Shown here in pieces: positions 26,809 through 35,151 of a stretch of 64,000 nucleotides of DNA. The stretch is taken from positions 124,001-188,000 of the forward strand of contig NZ_JGZR01000005.1 of assembly GCF_000741775.1 (NCBI RefSeq), written 5' to 3'. Under the pieces are notes generated by a model. That model had not been told where the DNA came from, made no database searches, and saw only the letters and a list, made by a program, of their open reading frames with translations. Every line of letters begins with the position of its first letter. Position 1 is the stretch's first letter. Source of the stretch: Bifidobacterium subtile (GTDB taxonomy: Bacteria > Actinomycetota > Actinomycetes > Actinomycetales > Bifidobacteriaceae). The translations under genes were made by a program, and so were the position numbers.

Positions 26809-28170
26809 TTACTGCTCCTCATGGTGGCTGTTTTCTTGTTCGCCGTCATCGGCGCCCGTGCTCCGGGGCGCGGCTTCGCCGTCATCGTTGCCACCGCCAG
26901 TCGCAGGGCCGTCGCCGTGCCGGGCACCATGCGCATCGCCTACTGGCGGCGCAGGCGGAGCGGGTGGTTCGGCCTCTGCGCGCTGGATCTGCTCGCCGTG
27001 GAGCTGCACGTCACGTTCCGGAGCATTATCTGCCGAGGCACCGAATTCCGGCGATGCGCGCTCATCGACTTCCGGAATATGGCCCTGCCCTGCGTCAGCC
27101 TCCGCGGCGTCGTCCTGCTCGTTATCGTCGTGCCGTGCTTGCGCATCCGTATCGCCCTGGGCCGCGATGGCGTCAACGTCCAGGCCGCGTCCCCAGGTCA
27201 TCGTCGTTTCGACCGATTTGAAGGTCTCGCCATAGCGGCCCTTCCGCCCGGAATGCACCGACATCGCCAGCCGCGCGATGCCCCCGTCCTCGTCCGTATC
27301 GGCGTGCATCGCCTCGACCACGGCGTTCATGGCATGCAGTGTGTTGGCATCGTGCTCCGGCATGTTCTTCGCCGCCTCGACGGCCTTGATCGCGCCAACG
27401 CCGGTGACGGCCGAGGATATGGGGGCGACGACCCGCTGCGCCTTGGACTTGGACTCGGTTTCGGTATCAGGGAAGAACAGCGCGGAATCATAGGAGCCGT
27501 GCTCCTGATCGCGCACGATTCTGCCGTTGTGCAGCTCCACGACGCGCTTGCGCATCGAGTTGACGATCTCCTCGTTATGCGTCGCCATCACGATGGTGGT
27601 TCCGGTGCGGTTGATCGCCTCAAGCACCTCCATGATGCCCAGCGAGGTCGTGGGGTCGAGGTTGCCGGTCGGCTCGTCGGCCAGCAATATCTGCGGATGG
27701 TTCACATAGGCTCTTGCGATGGCCACGCGCTGCGCCTCGCCGCCGGAGAGCTCATGCGGGTAGTTGTTCTCCTTGCCGACAAGCCCTACGGTCTCCAGCA
27801 CCTTCGGCACAAGCGAGGCGATGGTGGAACGGCTGGTGCCGATGACTTCGAGCGCGAAGGCGACGTTCTGCCAGACCGTCTTGTTGTTGAGCAGCTTGTA
27901 ATCCTGGAACACAAAGCCTATCGAACGACGGTATTGCGGCACCTGGCTGTTGACCAGCCGGCGCAGATCGTTGCCGGCGACGCGGATCTCCCCGCTCGTG
28001 GCATCCTCCTCGTGCAGGAGCAGGCTCAGCAGTGTCGTTTTGCCTGAGCCCGACGCCCCCACCAGGAACACGAAATCCCCGCGATCGACGTGCACGGTGA
28101 CATCGTCAAGCGCAGGCCGGGTGCCTTTGGGGTAGATCTTGGAAACGTGCTCCAGCGAAATAAGCGCCAT
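26809..28170 (-). CDS. ftsE: Cell-division ATPase FtsE with a ~225-residue C-terminal extension
   Basis: The first ~225 residues are a normal FtsE ABC domain: Walker [17 protein letters not shown], signature [19 protein letters not shown], Walker [13 protein letters not shown] and H-loop ATHNEE. The total of 453 residues is about twice the usual ~230. The extra half is low-complexity, rich in Ala, Asp, Glu and His ([29 protein letters not shown]) and ends HHEEQ. It is probably disordered and may bind another division protein. It is encoded between prfB and ftsX. Confidence 0.93.
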   Translation of the reverse strand: MALISLEHVSKIYPKGTRPALDDVTVHVDRGDFVFLVGASGSGKTTLLSLLLHEEDATSGEIRVAGNDLRRLVNSQVPQYRRSIGFVFQDYKLLNNKTVWQNVAFALEVIGTSRSTIASLVPKVLETVGLVGKENNYPHELSGGEAQRVAIARAYVNHPQILLADEPTGNLDPTTSLGIMEVLEAINRTGTTIVMATHNEEIVNSMRKRVVELHNGRIVRDQEHGSYDSALFFPDTETESKSKAQRVVAPISSAVTGVGAIKAVEAAKNMPEHDANTLHAMNAVVEAMHADTDEDGGIARLAMSVHSGRKGRYGETFKSVETTMTWGRGLDVDAIAAQGDTDAQARHDDNEQDDAAEADAGQGHIPEVDERASPEFGASADNAPERDVQLHGEQIQRAEAEPPAPPAPPVGDAHGARHGDGPATGGGNDDGEAAPRSTGADDGEQENSHHEEQ

Positions 28171-28209
28171 GTCATGCCATCCTTACCGTTATGCTCTCTC
28201 TTCGAGAAT

Positions 28210-29343
28210 TTACTCCTCGGAAGCCTCTTCGGCCGCTTCGCGACGCTGCTCATGACGCCAGCGGATGCCCGCGTCAATGAACCCGTCGATGTCGCCGTCG
28301 AACACAGCCTGCGTCTGCGACGTCTCATATCCGGTGCGCAGGTCCTTGACCATCTGATACGGATGCAGCACATAGGAGCGCATCTGGTCCCCCCAGCTGG
28401 CCTTGATGTCGCCGGCGAGCTCCTTCTTCTTCCTGGCTTCCGCCTCATGCCGCATCACGAGCAGGCGAGACTGCAGGACGGCCATCGCAGCCGCGCGATT
28501 CTGGATCTGGCTGCGCTCGTCCTGCATGGTCACCACGGTGTTCGTGGGCAGATGGGTGATGCGCACCGCGGAATACGTGGTGTTCACGCCCTGGCCGCCA
28601 GGGCCCGACGAGCAGTAGGTGTCCACGCGGATGTCGGAATCCGGGATGTCGATGTGATCGGTCTCCTCCACCAGCGGCACCACTTCGACCGCGGCGAAGC
28701 TCGTCTGGCGGCGGCCCTGGTTGTCAAAGGGCGAGATGCGCACCAGCCGGTGCGTGCCTCCCTCGACCGAAAGTCGGCCGTAGGCGTATGGCGCGTTGAC
28801 CTGGAAGGTGGCCGACTTGATGCCGGCCTCCTCGGCGTAGGAGGTGTCCATCACCTTAGCCTTGTAGCCGTCACGCTCGGCCCAGCGCAGGTACATGCGC
28901 AGCAGCATCTGCGCGAAGTCGGCCGCGTCGACGCCGCCCGCGCCCGAACGGATCGTCACGACAGCCGAACGCGCGTCGTATTCGCCGTCGAGCAGGGTCT
29001 GGATCTCCATCTCGTCGAGATCCTTCTGGATCGCGCCCACTTCGGAGCGGGCCTCATCCAGCGAATCGGCGTCCGTCTCCTCCTGGCCGAGTTCGAAGAG
29101 GGTCTCAGCATCGTCGAGTCGGCCTTCCAACGATTCGAGCTTTTTGACCTGCGCTTGGGAGGCCGAGAGCTGGCTCGTCACCTTCTGCGCATTCTCCTGG
29201 TCATCCCATAGTCCAGGCGCGGCCGCCTGCCGCTCGAGATCCGCGATCTCGGCCTTGAGCCGCTCGACATTCAGCGCCTTGGCGATGGACTCGTACTTGG
29301 TCCGCGCCTCGCCAAGCGCCTGGGAAAAATCAAAATCTGCCAT
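28210..29343 (-). CDS. prfB: Peptide chain release factor 2
   Basis: This class I release factor of about 377 residues ends translation at UGA and UAA. The stop-codon recognition tripeptide SPF lies in [17 protein letters not shown], and the catalytic GGQ in [16 protein letters not shown]. The reading frame is continuous, so there is no programmed +1 frameshift near codon 25 of the kind seen in E. coli. Several ATGs crowd the start (29355, 29346, 29343); MADFDFSQ is the usual actinobacterial N-terminus. It is first in the cluster with ftsE and ftsX. Confidence 0.96.
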   Translation of the reverse strand: MADFDFSQALGEARTKYESIAKALNVERLKAEIADLERQAAAPGLWDDQENAQKVTSQLSASQAQVKKLESLEGRLDDAETLFELGQEETDADSLDEARSEVGAIQKDLDEMEIQTLLDGEYDARSAVVTIRSGAGGVDAADFAQMLLRMYLRWAERDGYKAKVMDTSYAEEAGIKSATFQVNAPYAYGRLSVEGGTHRLVRISPFDNQGRRQTSFAAVEVVPLVEETDHIDIPDSDIRVDTYCSSGPGGQGVNTTYSAVRITHLPTNTVVTMQDERSQIQNRAAAMAVLQSRLLVMRHEAEARKKKELAGDIKASWGDQMRSYVLHPYQMVKDLRTGYETSQTQAVFDGDIDGFIDAGIRWRHEQRREAAEEASEE

Positions 29344-29679
29344 CATTACCACCATACATTTTGTTGTCTGACCGTTGTCTGAACCGTGTCGCCAGCTGGC
29401 CGTCCCGTCGTTGCCTTAGGCTCAAGACCCAGCCTTTGGCCCTGTAGGCCCTCAGGCTTTGCCATATCATGCCATGTCGCGCAAACCCATCGTTTCCGCA
29501 GCGATTGTTGCCCGGGCCAGCAGCCTGCGCCGTCATACCTCTCGGCGCCTCTTGGTGCCTCTTGCATGATCCTGACTGACAGGCGTCCATCTCTCGCCCA
29601 TGGCCGCCCGGGCCGCGAACCTGCCCGAGCACTCCAAGAGCATGACGCCGTGCAGCGGAAATCATGCCATGCGAACGGG
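29344..29679. other. 336-bp intergenic region upstream of prfB
   Basis: No gene is supported. A short direct repeat GTTGTCTGA occurs twice near 29363-29380, and the stretch near 29420-29460 can form small GGCC hairpins. Nothing clearly regulatory was recognised. Confidence 0.35.
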
Positions 29680-29811
29680 TCAAAGCCCCGCGTAAATCGC
29701 CGGAATCACCATGGCGAGCAGCATTGCCACGGCCAGCACGATGCACACCGTGCGCACCATAGTGCGTCGACGGTTCTCGCGGCGCAGCCGGTCATCGCGT
29801 TCCTTGCTCAT
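29680..29811 (-). CDS. 43-residue single-pass membrane protein
   Basis: A short frame from ATG 29811 to TGA 29680 encodes MSKERDDRLRRENRRRTM followed by one hydrophobic helix (VCIVLAVAMLLAMVIPAIYA). A basic N-terminus before a single segment predicts an N-in membrane peptide. I do not recognise a family. It is upstream of prfB on the same strand. Only a weak GAAG lies upstream, so expression is uncertain, but charge pattern and codon use look genuine. Confidence 0.55.
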   Translation of the reverse strand: MSKERDDRLRRENRRRTMVRTVCIVLAVAMLLAMVIPAIYAGL

Positions 29812-29996
29812 AGGGCTTCACTGTACTCATGAGTGCGTACGAGCTCACAAAATCCGGTGAAGCACCATACGCTGTCTGGGACACGTGTGTTATAAGGCAC
29901 AGGTGGTTGGAGGTTGAGGCGGAATATCTGCTGACAGTTACGAGTCCTCGTTCGTTTTTCATAGTTTGGTGTACCCGTTTTCCTGATTCACGCGTG

Positions 29997-30200
29997 TATC
30001 TGCATTGTGTGAGGCGCTATCGGAATGCTGCGCAGGTCTATCTGCGTTGTGTGAGGCGCTATTTTCTGGAGCGTCGAGTATCAGACGGCCCAGAACCGCC
30101 ATTTTCGGCCAGCGCTACTCGTGGTGCCAAGGAATTAGCGCCTCACACAACGCAGATAGACCTCAGCAAAGCCAAGTTAACGCCTCACACAACGCAGATA
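29997..30200. repeat. ~204-bp four-site repeat element, copy A
   Basis: Four copies of a 24-bp site with core TCTGCGTTGTGTGAGGCGCT occur: forward at 29997-30020 and 30039-30062, reverse at 30135-30158 and 30177-30200. Both same-direction pairs are spaced exactly 42 bp. The 72-nt centre is homologous, in inverted orientation, to the centre of the copy at 54399-54601. It lies in the 693-bp space (29812-30504) before dapD, which otherwise contains no convincing gene. Confidence 0.85.
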
Positions 30201-30504
30201 GCCGATTGGCGGAGCGCGACCACAGGGTTTCGACGCCCCGTGCCCTGAGGAGAAGCGTCTCACGTCTTTGCTCGCTCACACACGAAATCCTTTGCTTTCC
30301 TTGCCGCCTTGCGATTCGCACTATGCATCCTTGTGCAGGATGAGGCATGCTTTCTGGCAAAGGCTTGCCCACGGGTCAGCTTCGTGCGCTCGCCTAACCT
30401 TCGTTGTATCGTGTGTGGTGATTATGCTGTGTTGCCTACACAGTGGCAGAACGCACCGCCGAACCGGTATAACGAAATACGAATATATTTATTAAGGAGC
30501 ACAC

Positions 30505-31494
30505 ATGAGCGACGAACGCACCGCATGGGGCTGGGGACTTGCCTCGATTGACGAATCCGGGGCCACATTGGACGCCTGGTACCCCGAGCTGCACTTAGGA
30601 GACGCGCCGAGCGAGTCGGCACGGCCGAAGCACGGATTCGACGGCGTATCGCACGAGGAGCCGGATGCGCGAGGCGTGAAGCGCGTTCCGGTGTTCACGG
30701 TTTCGCAGCTTGATGGCGAGATTGTCGATGCAGCAGACGCCTACCTGCGCCTGCACCTGCTGAGCATGCGGCTGGCCAAGCCGAACACGCTGAATCTGGA
30801 TGGCATCTTCGCCAAGCTCACCAATGTGGTGTGGACGAATTACGGGCCGTTCGCCGTCGAGAACTTCGCCCAACGCAAGCTCGATGTAGAGGCTGCGGCG
30901 ATGCGCGTCAACCCGGGTGTGCCGCATGCAGCCGTCAACGTGCTCTCGATCGACAAGTTCCCGCGCATGGTCGATTACGTCGTGCCCACCGGCGTGCGTA
31001 TCGGCGACGCCGACCGCGTGCGGCTGGGCGCCTACCTGTCCGAAGGCACCACGGTGATGCACGCCGGCTTCGTGAACTACAACGCCGGCACGCTAGGCAC
31101 CTCTATGGTCGAGGGCCGCATCTCGCAGGGCGTCGTCGTGGGCGACGGCTCCGACATCGGCGGCGGCGCCTCGACAATGGGCACGCTGTCTGGCGGCGGC
31201 AAGCTGCGCAACTCGATCGGCGAGCACAGCCTGGTCGGCGCGAACGCCGGCATCGGCATCTCGCTGGGCGACAACTGCGTGGTGGAGGCCGGCCTCTACG
31301 TGACCGCCGGCACCAAAATCACCGTCGTCGACAAGGCCAAAAAGGCCGCAGGGAAACCCTTCGACGTGGTCAAGGGCGCGGATCTGTCCGGCAAGGACAA
31401 CCTGCTGTTCATACGCAATTCGATCACCGGCGGCATCGAAGCCCGCCAGCGCAAAACCGGCATCGAGCTCAACGCCGCCCTGCACAAGAACTAA
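30505..31494 (+). CDS. dapD: 2,3,4,5-tetrahydropyridine-2,6-dicarboxylate N-succinyltransferase
   Basis: This 329-residue enzyme acylates tetrahydrodipicolinate with succinyl-CoA in the lysine and meso-diaminopimelate pathway. It is the actinobacterial DapD type. An N-terminal ~110-residue domain is followed by a left-handed beta-helix of hexapeptide repeats (about 165-270; [20 protein letters not shown] and [17 protein letters not shown]). The substrate-binding stretch [20 protein letters not shown] is intact. AAGGAG lies seven bases before the ATG. It is a single-gene unit with the four-site repeat element 300 bp upstream. Confidence 0.94.
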   Translation: MSDERTAWGWGLASIDESGATLDAWYPELHLGDAPSESARPKHGFDGVSHEEPDARGVKRVPVFTVSQLDGEIVDAADAYLRLHLLSMRLAKPNTLNLDGIFAKLTNVVWTNYGPFAVENFAQRKLDVEAAAMRVNPGVPHAAVNVLSIDKFPRMVDYVVPTGVRIGDADRVRLGAYLSEGTTVMHAGFVNYNAGTLGTSMVEGRISQGVVVGDGSDIGGGASTMGTLSGGGKLRNSIGEHSLVGANAGIGISLGDNCVVEAGLYVTAGTKITVVDKAKKAAGKPFDVVKGADLSGKDNLLFIRNSITGGIEARQRKTGIELNAALHKN

Positions 31495-31574
31495 GCTGCT
31501 CAGGTTCGTCTACCAAGGACTAATGGCACGAAAAGGCCGCTTCTGATGGAATAAAAGCGCACCCCCAGGCTTAG

Positions 31575-31682
31575 CGTCCGTTTTGTAGCGCTAGCTGCAT
31601 CCTGACGCTACAAGACGGACGATAACGAAGCCTTACAGACCGTTTTGTAACGCCCGGTCATAATGAGCGCTACAAAGCGGAC
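31575..31682. repeat. Tandem hairpins with 62-nt period after dapD
   Basis: CGTCCGTTTTGTAGCG (31575-31590) pairs with 31606-31621, one mismatch. A second unit follows, with GACCGTTTTGTAACGC (31638-31653) pairing with 31667-31682. Forward arms and reverse arms each repeat at exactly 62 nt. There is no T-run after either hairpin, so they are not ordinary terminators. A lone motif TGGCACGAAAAGGCCGCT near 31524 resembles the unit of the array at 34938-35118. Confidence 0.7.
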
Positions 31683-31727
31683 GCGAACAGTGACCTGCCG
31701 CATCTACCGCGCCCATTGCACTGTTGC

Positions 31728-32237
31728 TTATCCGCGCACGATACGTTCGACGGCCCCGGCATATCGGTGCAGCTGTTGCAGATTCGCACCTGCGACAGCC
31801 GTCACCACAACGGTCCAGATAATGCTGGGAACCACGTCAAGAGCGTGGGCCGTAACGACCATCACCCCGATATTGATGGGGAGCGTGACCGCCGCGGTGA
31901 CGCTGCACGGATTCCATGACCGCGAGCGCAGCGCGAACCCAAGATGCCCCAGCAGATGCAGCGAATTCGCAAACGTCACCGCAAACACCACTGGCGCAAA
32001 ATGCAGGAGACCTGCACAGAACATCGCGACGCCATACAGCACGATTTCCTCCGCTATGCAGGCAGACAGCGCAGGAGTCGAAGGGTAATATTCCCTGTTT
32101 CTGATCCAATAGTCCCGCGCATACCGTTTATCGCTGGCATGCCTCTCGATCCAAGGCCTGCAGCGGATAATCTCCTCGAACTCATGAGTCACAAATAACG
32201 CGAATGACGCATATGCCAACGCCATGATGCTCATCAT
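31728..32237 (-). CDS. HXXEE-domain membrane protein
   Basis: This 169-residue protein has about five hydrophobic helices and the motif HEFEE near residue 18, with a second conserved His/Asn region at ANSLHLLGHLGF. This matches the HXXEE domain family, small membrane proteins of unknown function whose conserved His and Glu residues suggest a metal or catalytic site in the membrane. The start has a GGGGGG stretch just upstream. It is transcribed alone, toward the hairpins after dapD. Confidence 0.75.
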   Translation of the reverse strand: MMSIMALAYASFALFVTHEFEEIIRCRPWIERHASDKRYARDYWIRNREYYPSTPALSACIAEEIVLYGVAMFCAGLLHFAPVVFAVTFANSLHLLGHLGFALRSRSWNPCSVTAAVTLPINIGVMVVTAHALDVVPSIIWTVVVTAVAGANLQQLHRYAGAVERIVRG

Positions 32238-32526
32238 TGCCCCCCCTGGTATGCAGTGTTGTCACGCATCTACGATGCCGAATATACCCCCATATTCCAG
32301 CTAGACCCATCGTGTGCGTTCAAGGACATCTCATCCGATGATTGTTGGGCGAATGCCTCCTGCTCGGTCACATGGCGCAATGCACGATCAAAGATTGGCA
32401 GTGAACTCAACGTGAGGTTAGTCGTTGAATTGTAAGCGCGTGGTTGAACAAACTGTTGAGCACCGATACACTGTTATACAATATGAGTACATTTGCCATA
32501 CGATAGCTGAAAAAAGGTGAATAACT

Positions 32527-32778
32527 ATGGCTAGTGCGACCATCGCCGTCCGCACTGATCCCGACACCAAACGTCAGGCTCAGGAAATCTTCAAAGCTAT
32601 GGGACTCGACATGAGCACCGCCGTCAACATGTTTCTGCATCAAACGGTTCATGAGCACCGGCTGCCGTTCCATCCTGGACTCACTCAGTTCGAACAGGCT
32701 GTGCTCGAAGCCGACAGCGAGCCAAAACGTCGATTCGACAGCGTTGAGGAGCTTATGAAAGAGCTTCGCAGTGCTTGA
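32527..32778 (+). CDS. RelB/DinJ-family antitoxin
   Basis: This 83-residue protein has an N-terminal ribbon-helix-helix (ATIAVRTDPDTKRQAQEIFKAM, then GLDMSTAVNMFLHQTV) that would bind the operon promoter, and a C-terminal tail (FDSVEELMKELRS) that would wrap the toxin. This is the DinJ arrangement. AAAAGGTGA lies at good distance before the ATG. The toxin frame overlaps its last codons by 8 nt but carries an internal stop, so the antitoxin appears to be retained without an intact partner. Confidence 0.9.
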   Translation: MASATIAVRTDPDTKRQAQEIFKAMGLDMSTAVNMFLHQTVHEHRLPFHPGLTQFEQAVLEADSEPKRRFDSVEELMKELRSA

Positions 32779-33052
32779 ACACATTGAACGATCTAGTTCA
32801 TTTCTGCGACAAGTGAAGAAGCTGTGACGCAAGCATTACCACCTCGACCTCTTGGAAGCGGCAATACAGCACCTTGTGTCGGCTGACAGGAGCATGCTCA
32901 TCACTCATTACCGCGATCATGCTCTCACTGGGAACCTTCAAGGATATCGCGAACTGCATATCGACAGCGATTGGCTGCTCGTGTATCGCATCGAGAACAA
33001 CACACTTACGTTGGTGCTTGTTGCCACGGGAAGCCATGACGAACTGCTGTGA
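32771..33052 (+). pseudogene. YafQ-type mRNA interferase toxin, disrupted by an in-frame TGA
   Basis: The frame begins with GTG at 32771 inside the antitoxin gene and would encode 93 residues ending TGSHDELL. Codon 19 (32825-32827) is TGA, in VKKL-stop-RKHYHLDLLE, where relatives have a basic residue; one base change from CGA explains it. Downstream, the YafQ catalytic region looks intact: RDHALTG, GYRELHIDSDWLLVYRI and GSHDEL keep the expected His, Asp and Trp. Restart at an internal codon such as TTG 32852 would lack the N-terminal helices. A sequencing error is the alternative. Confidence 0.8.
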
Positions 33053-33059
33053 CTGGTTA

Positions 33060-34079
33060 TCAGTTCCACTGCTCTCGATCGGGAATTTGATGGGTCAGTA
33101 CAAGAAGCATAGCAATCGCGGCCATGACGATCCACGCCATCCAGCCGAGCGGGCCCACTATGGCTGGGTCTGAAGGAGCACCGGCAGCCGAGAACAGCAG
33201 GAACGCCGCGCCCGCCGCATTGAACGCACCGTGGGCGATGACGGAAGGACAGATATTGCCCGATCGAATGCGCAGCCACCCGACGAGTACGCCATAGGCG
33301 ATGCAGCCAATCACCATCAGCAGCAACCCAAACAGGTTCGGACGGTTGAAGTTATAGCCGAGCAGAATAATCGGCGCATGCCATAGCCCCCAGGCTGCGC
33401 CGGTGATAATAAGAGCCGGCCATGTGCCGAGCGGCCGCAGCGCAGGCAGCAGGAATCCGCACCAACCAGTCTCTTCGCCAAGAGTAAGCAGTCCGTTGAA
33501 CAGTGCCGCGAACGGCAGCTGTGCTAACTGCAACAGCACCAAAGTACTGATTGGCATGGGAAGCGGCTTGCCTGCGGGCTGGATTGATGCAATAAGTTTG
33601 GCGTAGCCGGAGAAAGTCACCAGATCGAGGCATGTGAGACCCAACGCTGCGGCGAGAAACACGGTTACGATAGGCAGCAGCGCACTGCCGAACAGCCCGA
33701 TGACGGCAAACAGCACCGTACGATGCATCGGACGGACAGGGACCCAGCCAAGCCGCTGGAAAATTGCACGGCCGCGCCGATGCTGCACAATCATCACCGC
33801 GAGGAATGCCGCGACGGCAGGCATGTACATCGACAGACCGATAAGCGCTTTGCCGGCAAAGCTGGTCATGCTCACACCGCCCACCCAGAGTGGCAGGTCG
33901 ACAAGCCAAGCCAGCGCGCAGGCCGTCAGGAAGAAGATTGCCACAGCATTCCACGGCACTTTCCAGGGCGCTGCGGCGGTCTCGGAATTCGGAATTTTGG
34001 CAGAACTGGCTATCTCGCCATGCACCGCTTTGCGCTCTGGCTTGGCCTCCTTCTCAGTTCTGGCCTCCTGCGGCTGCAT
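33060..34079 (-). CDS. CPBP-family intramembrane metalloprotease
   Basis: This 339-residue protein has about eight membrane segments and the three CPBP (Abi) motifs. Motif 1 is EETGWCGFLLPAL, motif 2 GLWHAPIILLGYNF and motif 3 HGAFNAAG. The usual motif 1 is EExxxR; here a Cys stands at the Arg position, which may alter activity. Bacterial members process CAAX-like or other membrane substrates and are often linked to bacteriocin immunity, but no bacteriocin genes are seen. The gene converges on the toxin pseudogene. Confidence 0.85.
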   Translation of the reverse strand: MQPQEARTEKEAKPERKAVHGEIASSAKIPNSETAAAPWKVPWNAVAIFFLTACALAWLVDLPLWVGGVSMTSFAGKALIGLSMYMPAVAAFLAVMIVQHRRGRAIFQRLGWVPVRPMHRTVLFAVIGLFGSALLPIVTVFLAAALGLTCLDLVTFSGYAKLIASIQPAGKPLPMPISTLVLLQLAQLPFAALFNGLLTLGEETGWCGFLLPALRPLGTWPALIITGAAWGLWHAPIILLGYNFNRPNLFGLLLMVIGCIAYGVLVGWLRIRSGNICPSVIAHGAFNAAGAAFLLFSAAGAPSDPAIVGPLGWMAWIVMAAIAMLLVLTHQIPDREQWN

Positions 34080-34216
34080 TATGTGCGTCTACGATTGCTG
34101 GGATTGCTGCGGTTGCTGAGATCGCTGAGATCGCTGTGTCTGCCTGGATTGCTGGGATTCGGGAATTTGCTGCGCCTGATGAGATTGCTGCGATTCAGGC
34201 TCGCAGGAATCCTGGG

Positions 34217-34828
34217 TCATCGTGCAACCTCGGGATTGAGGATGAAAAGCCCGGCGATACTGGCGTCATCATGGAAGGTGATGCGCGCGATATAGTCTCC
34301 GGCTTCGAATGCCAAAGGCGTGTTGGTGATCGTGACATCGACGGCGCGGATGGCCTTGACTTCGCCGTGATGGTCGAAAGCGCCCACAGTGGCGATTACC
34401 TGCGCCCATGCGGCAGCCAGACCCTCAGCATTCAGCCGCTGAGCGACAACGCTGTCGAAACGCTGGACTACCAGCTCCCATCGCGAATGAGCCAGATCGT
34501 CAATGATGCTTTCGGCTATCGAAACGGCTTGAGGCAAAGGCGCGGTATTCATGACTGCTCCTGTTCTCGGATCGATCGGCTTGCCGAATCGCTGGAAAGC
34601 CGCCTGCCGCGAAACGCCGAGCGCGTCGCCGATTTGCTGCCACGTATAGCCCGCGCCTCGCGCGTTCTGCACAGCCGTAGCGACCAGTTGACCAGTCTTA
34701 GCCTGCACTGCTGCGGCAGCGCGGACTTGAGACAGTTCACCATCGCTATTTTCAAACACTGGTGCAGCAAGAAGCGAGTCCACATCCTTACGCAACGATG
34801 TCGCAATTTGCGTTAACAAATCAACCAT
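34217..34828 (-). CDS. HTH and DUF3887-like domain protein
   Basis: 203 residues. About residues 58-82 form a helix-turn-helix (YTWQQIGDALGVSRQAAFQRF), preceded by helices that repeat AAAVQAKTGQLVATAVQNAR. The C-terminal ~110 residues (SRWELVVQRFDSVVAQRLN to TFHDDASIAGLFIL) look like the DUF3887 cystatin-like fold, which may bind a small ligand or partner. It may therefore be a one-component regulator. It lies upstream of the CPBP protease on the same strand with a ~135-bp gap; co-transcription is possible. Confidence 0.7.
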   Translation of the reverse strand: MVDLLTQIATSLRKDVDSLLAAPVFENSDGELSQVRAAAAVQAKTGQLVATAVQNARGAGYTWQQIGDALGVSRQAAFQRFGKPIDPRTGAVMNTAPLPQAVSIAESIIDDLAHSRWELVVQRFDSVVAQRLNAEGLAAAWAQVIATVGAFDHHGEVKAIRAVDVTITNTPLAFEAGDYIARITFHDDASIAGLFILNPEVAR

Positions 34829-34937
34829 ATGTCAATAATACATTTACAATCAAAGTTTTGCAAACTTATTCTTTACGCATCTCATTCGGCCGTTGCAAAT
34901 CCTTGACGTCCGTTGCGTTCCGCTGCACAAGAGTTAA

Positions 34938-35118
34938 TTGGAGCAAAAGCTGCTACCCGCCGCTCAGCGTTACATTCGTGCCACTAGCCGGCACTGTTGG
35001 CACGAAAGAGCCGCTACCGGCTGCTCATCGGCTGATTCGTGCCAGTTACCGGTGCTCATGGAGCGAAAGAGCCACTGACGAGTGGTCAGCGGCTCTTTCG
35101 TGCCAACAGGCATGAGCT
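34938..35118. repeat. Three tandem ~61-bp dyad units
   Basis: Three imperfect direct repeats (34938-34996, 34997-35058, 35059-35118) each contain a forward arm GCACGAAAGAGCCGCT-like and a reverse arm TTCGTGCCA-like, both repeating every 61 nt. The outermost pairing is the longest: 34994-35015 is perfectly complementary to 35088-35109 over 22 bp, with a 72-nt spacer. It occupies the gap between gltA and the HTH-DUF3887 gene (34829-35151). Confidence 0.75.
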
Positions 35119-35151
35119 AGCGCTGCAAAACGGGCGCTATATGCTATGCGG

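Noticed and set aside
28210..29355. Programmed frameshift in prfB
   Set aside because: The prfB frame is continuous from start to stop, with no in-frame TGA near codon 25.
29829..30248. 139-residue frame upstream of dapD
   Set aside because: It runs through the four-site repeat element, has no ribosome-binding site, and its composition follows the repeats.
31575..31682. Ordinary intrinsic terminator of dapD
   Set aside because: Hairpins are present but none is followed by a T-run, and there are two units of fixed period.
34938..35118. CRISPR array
   Set aside because: The ~61-nt period resembles CRISPR, but the units are homologous throughout with no unique spacers, contain both arm orientations, and no cas genes are present.
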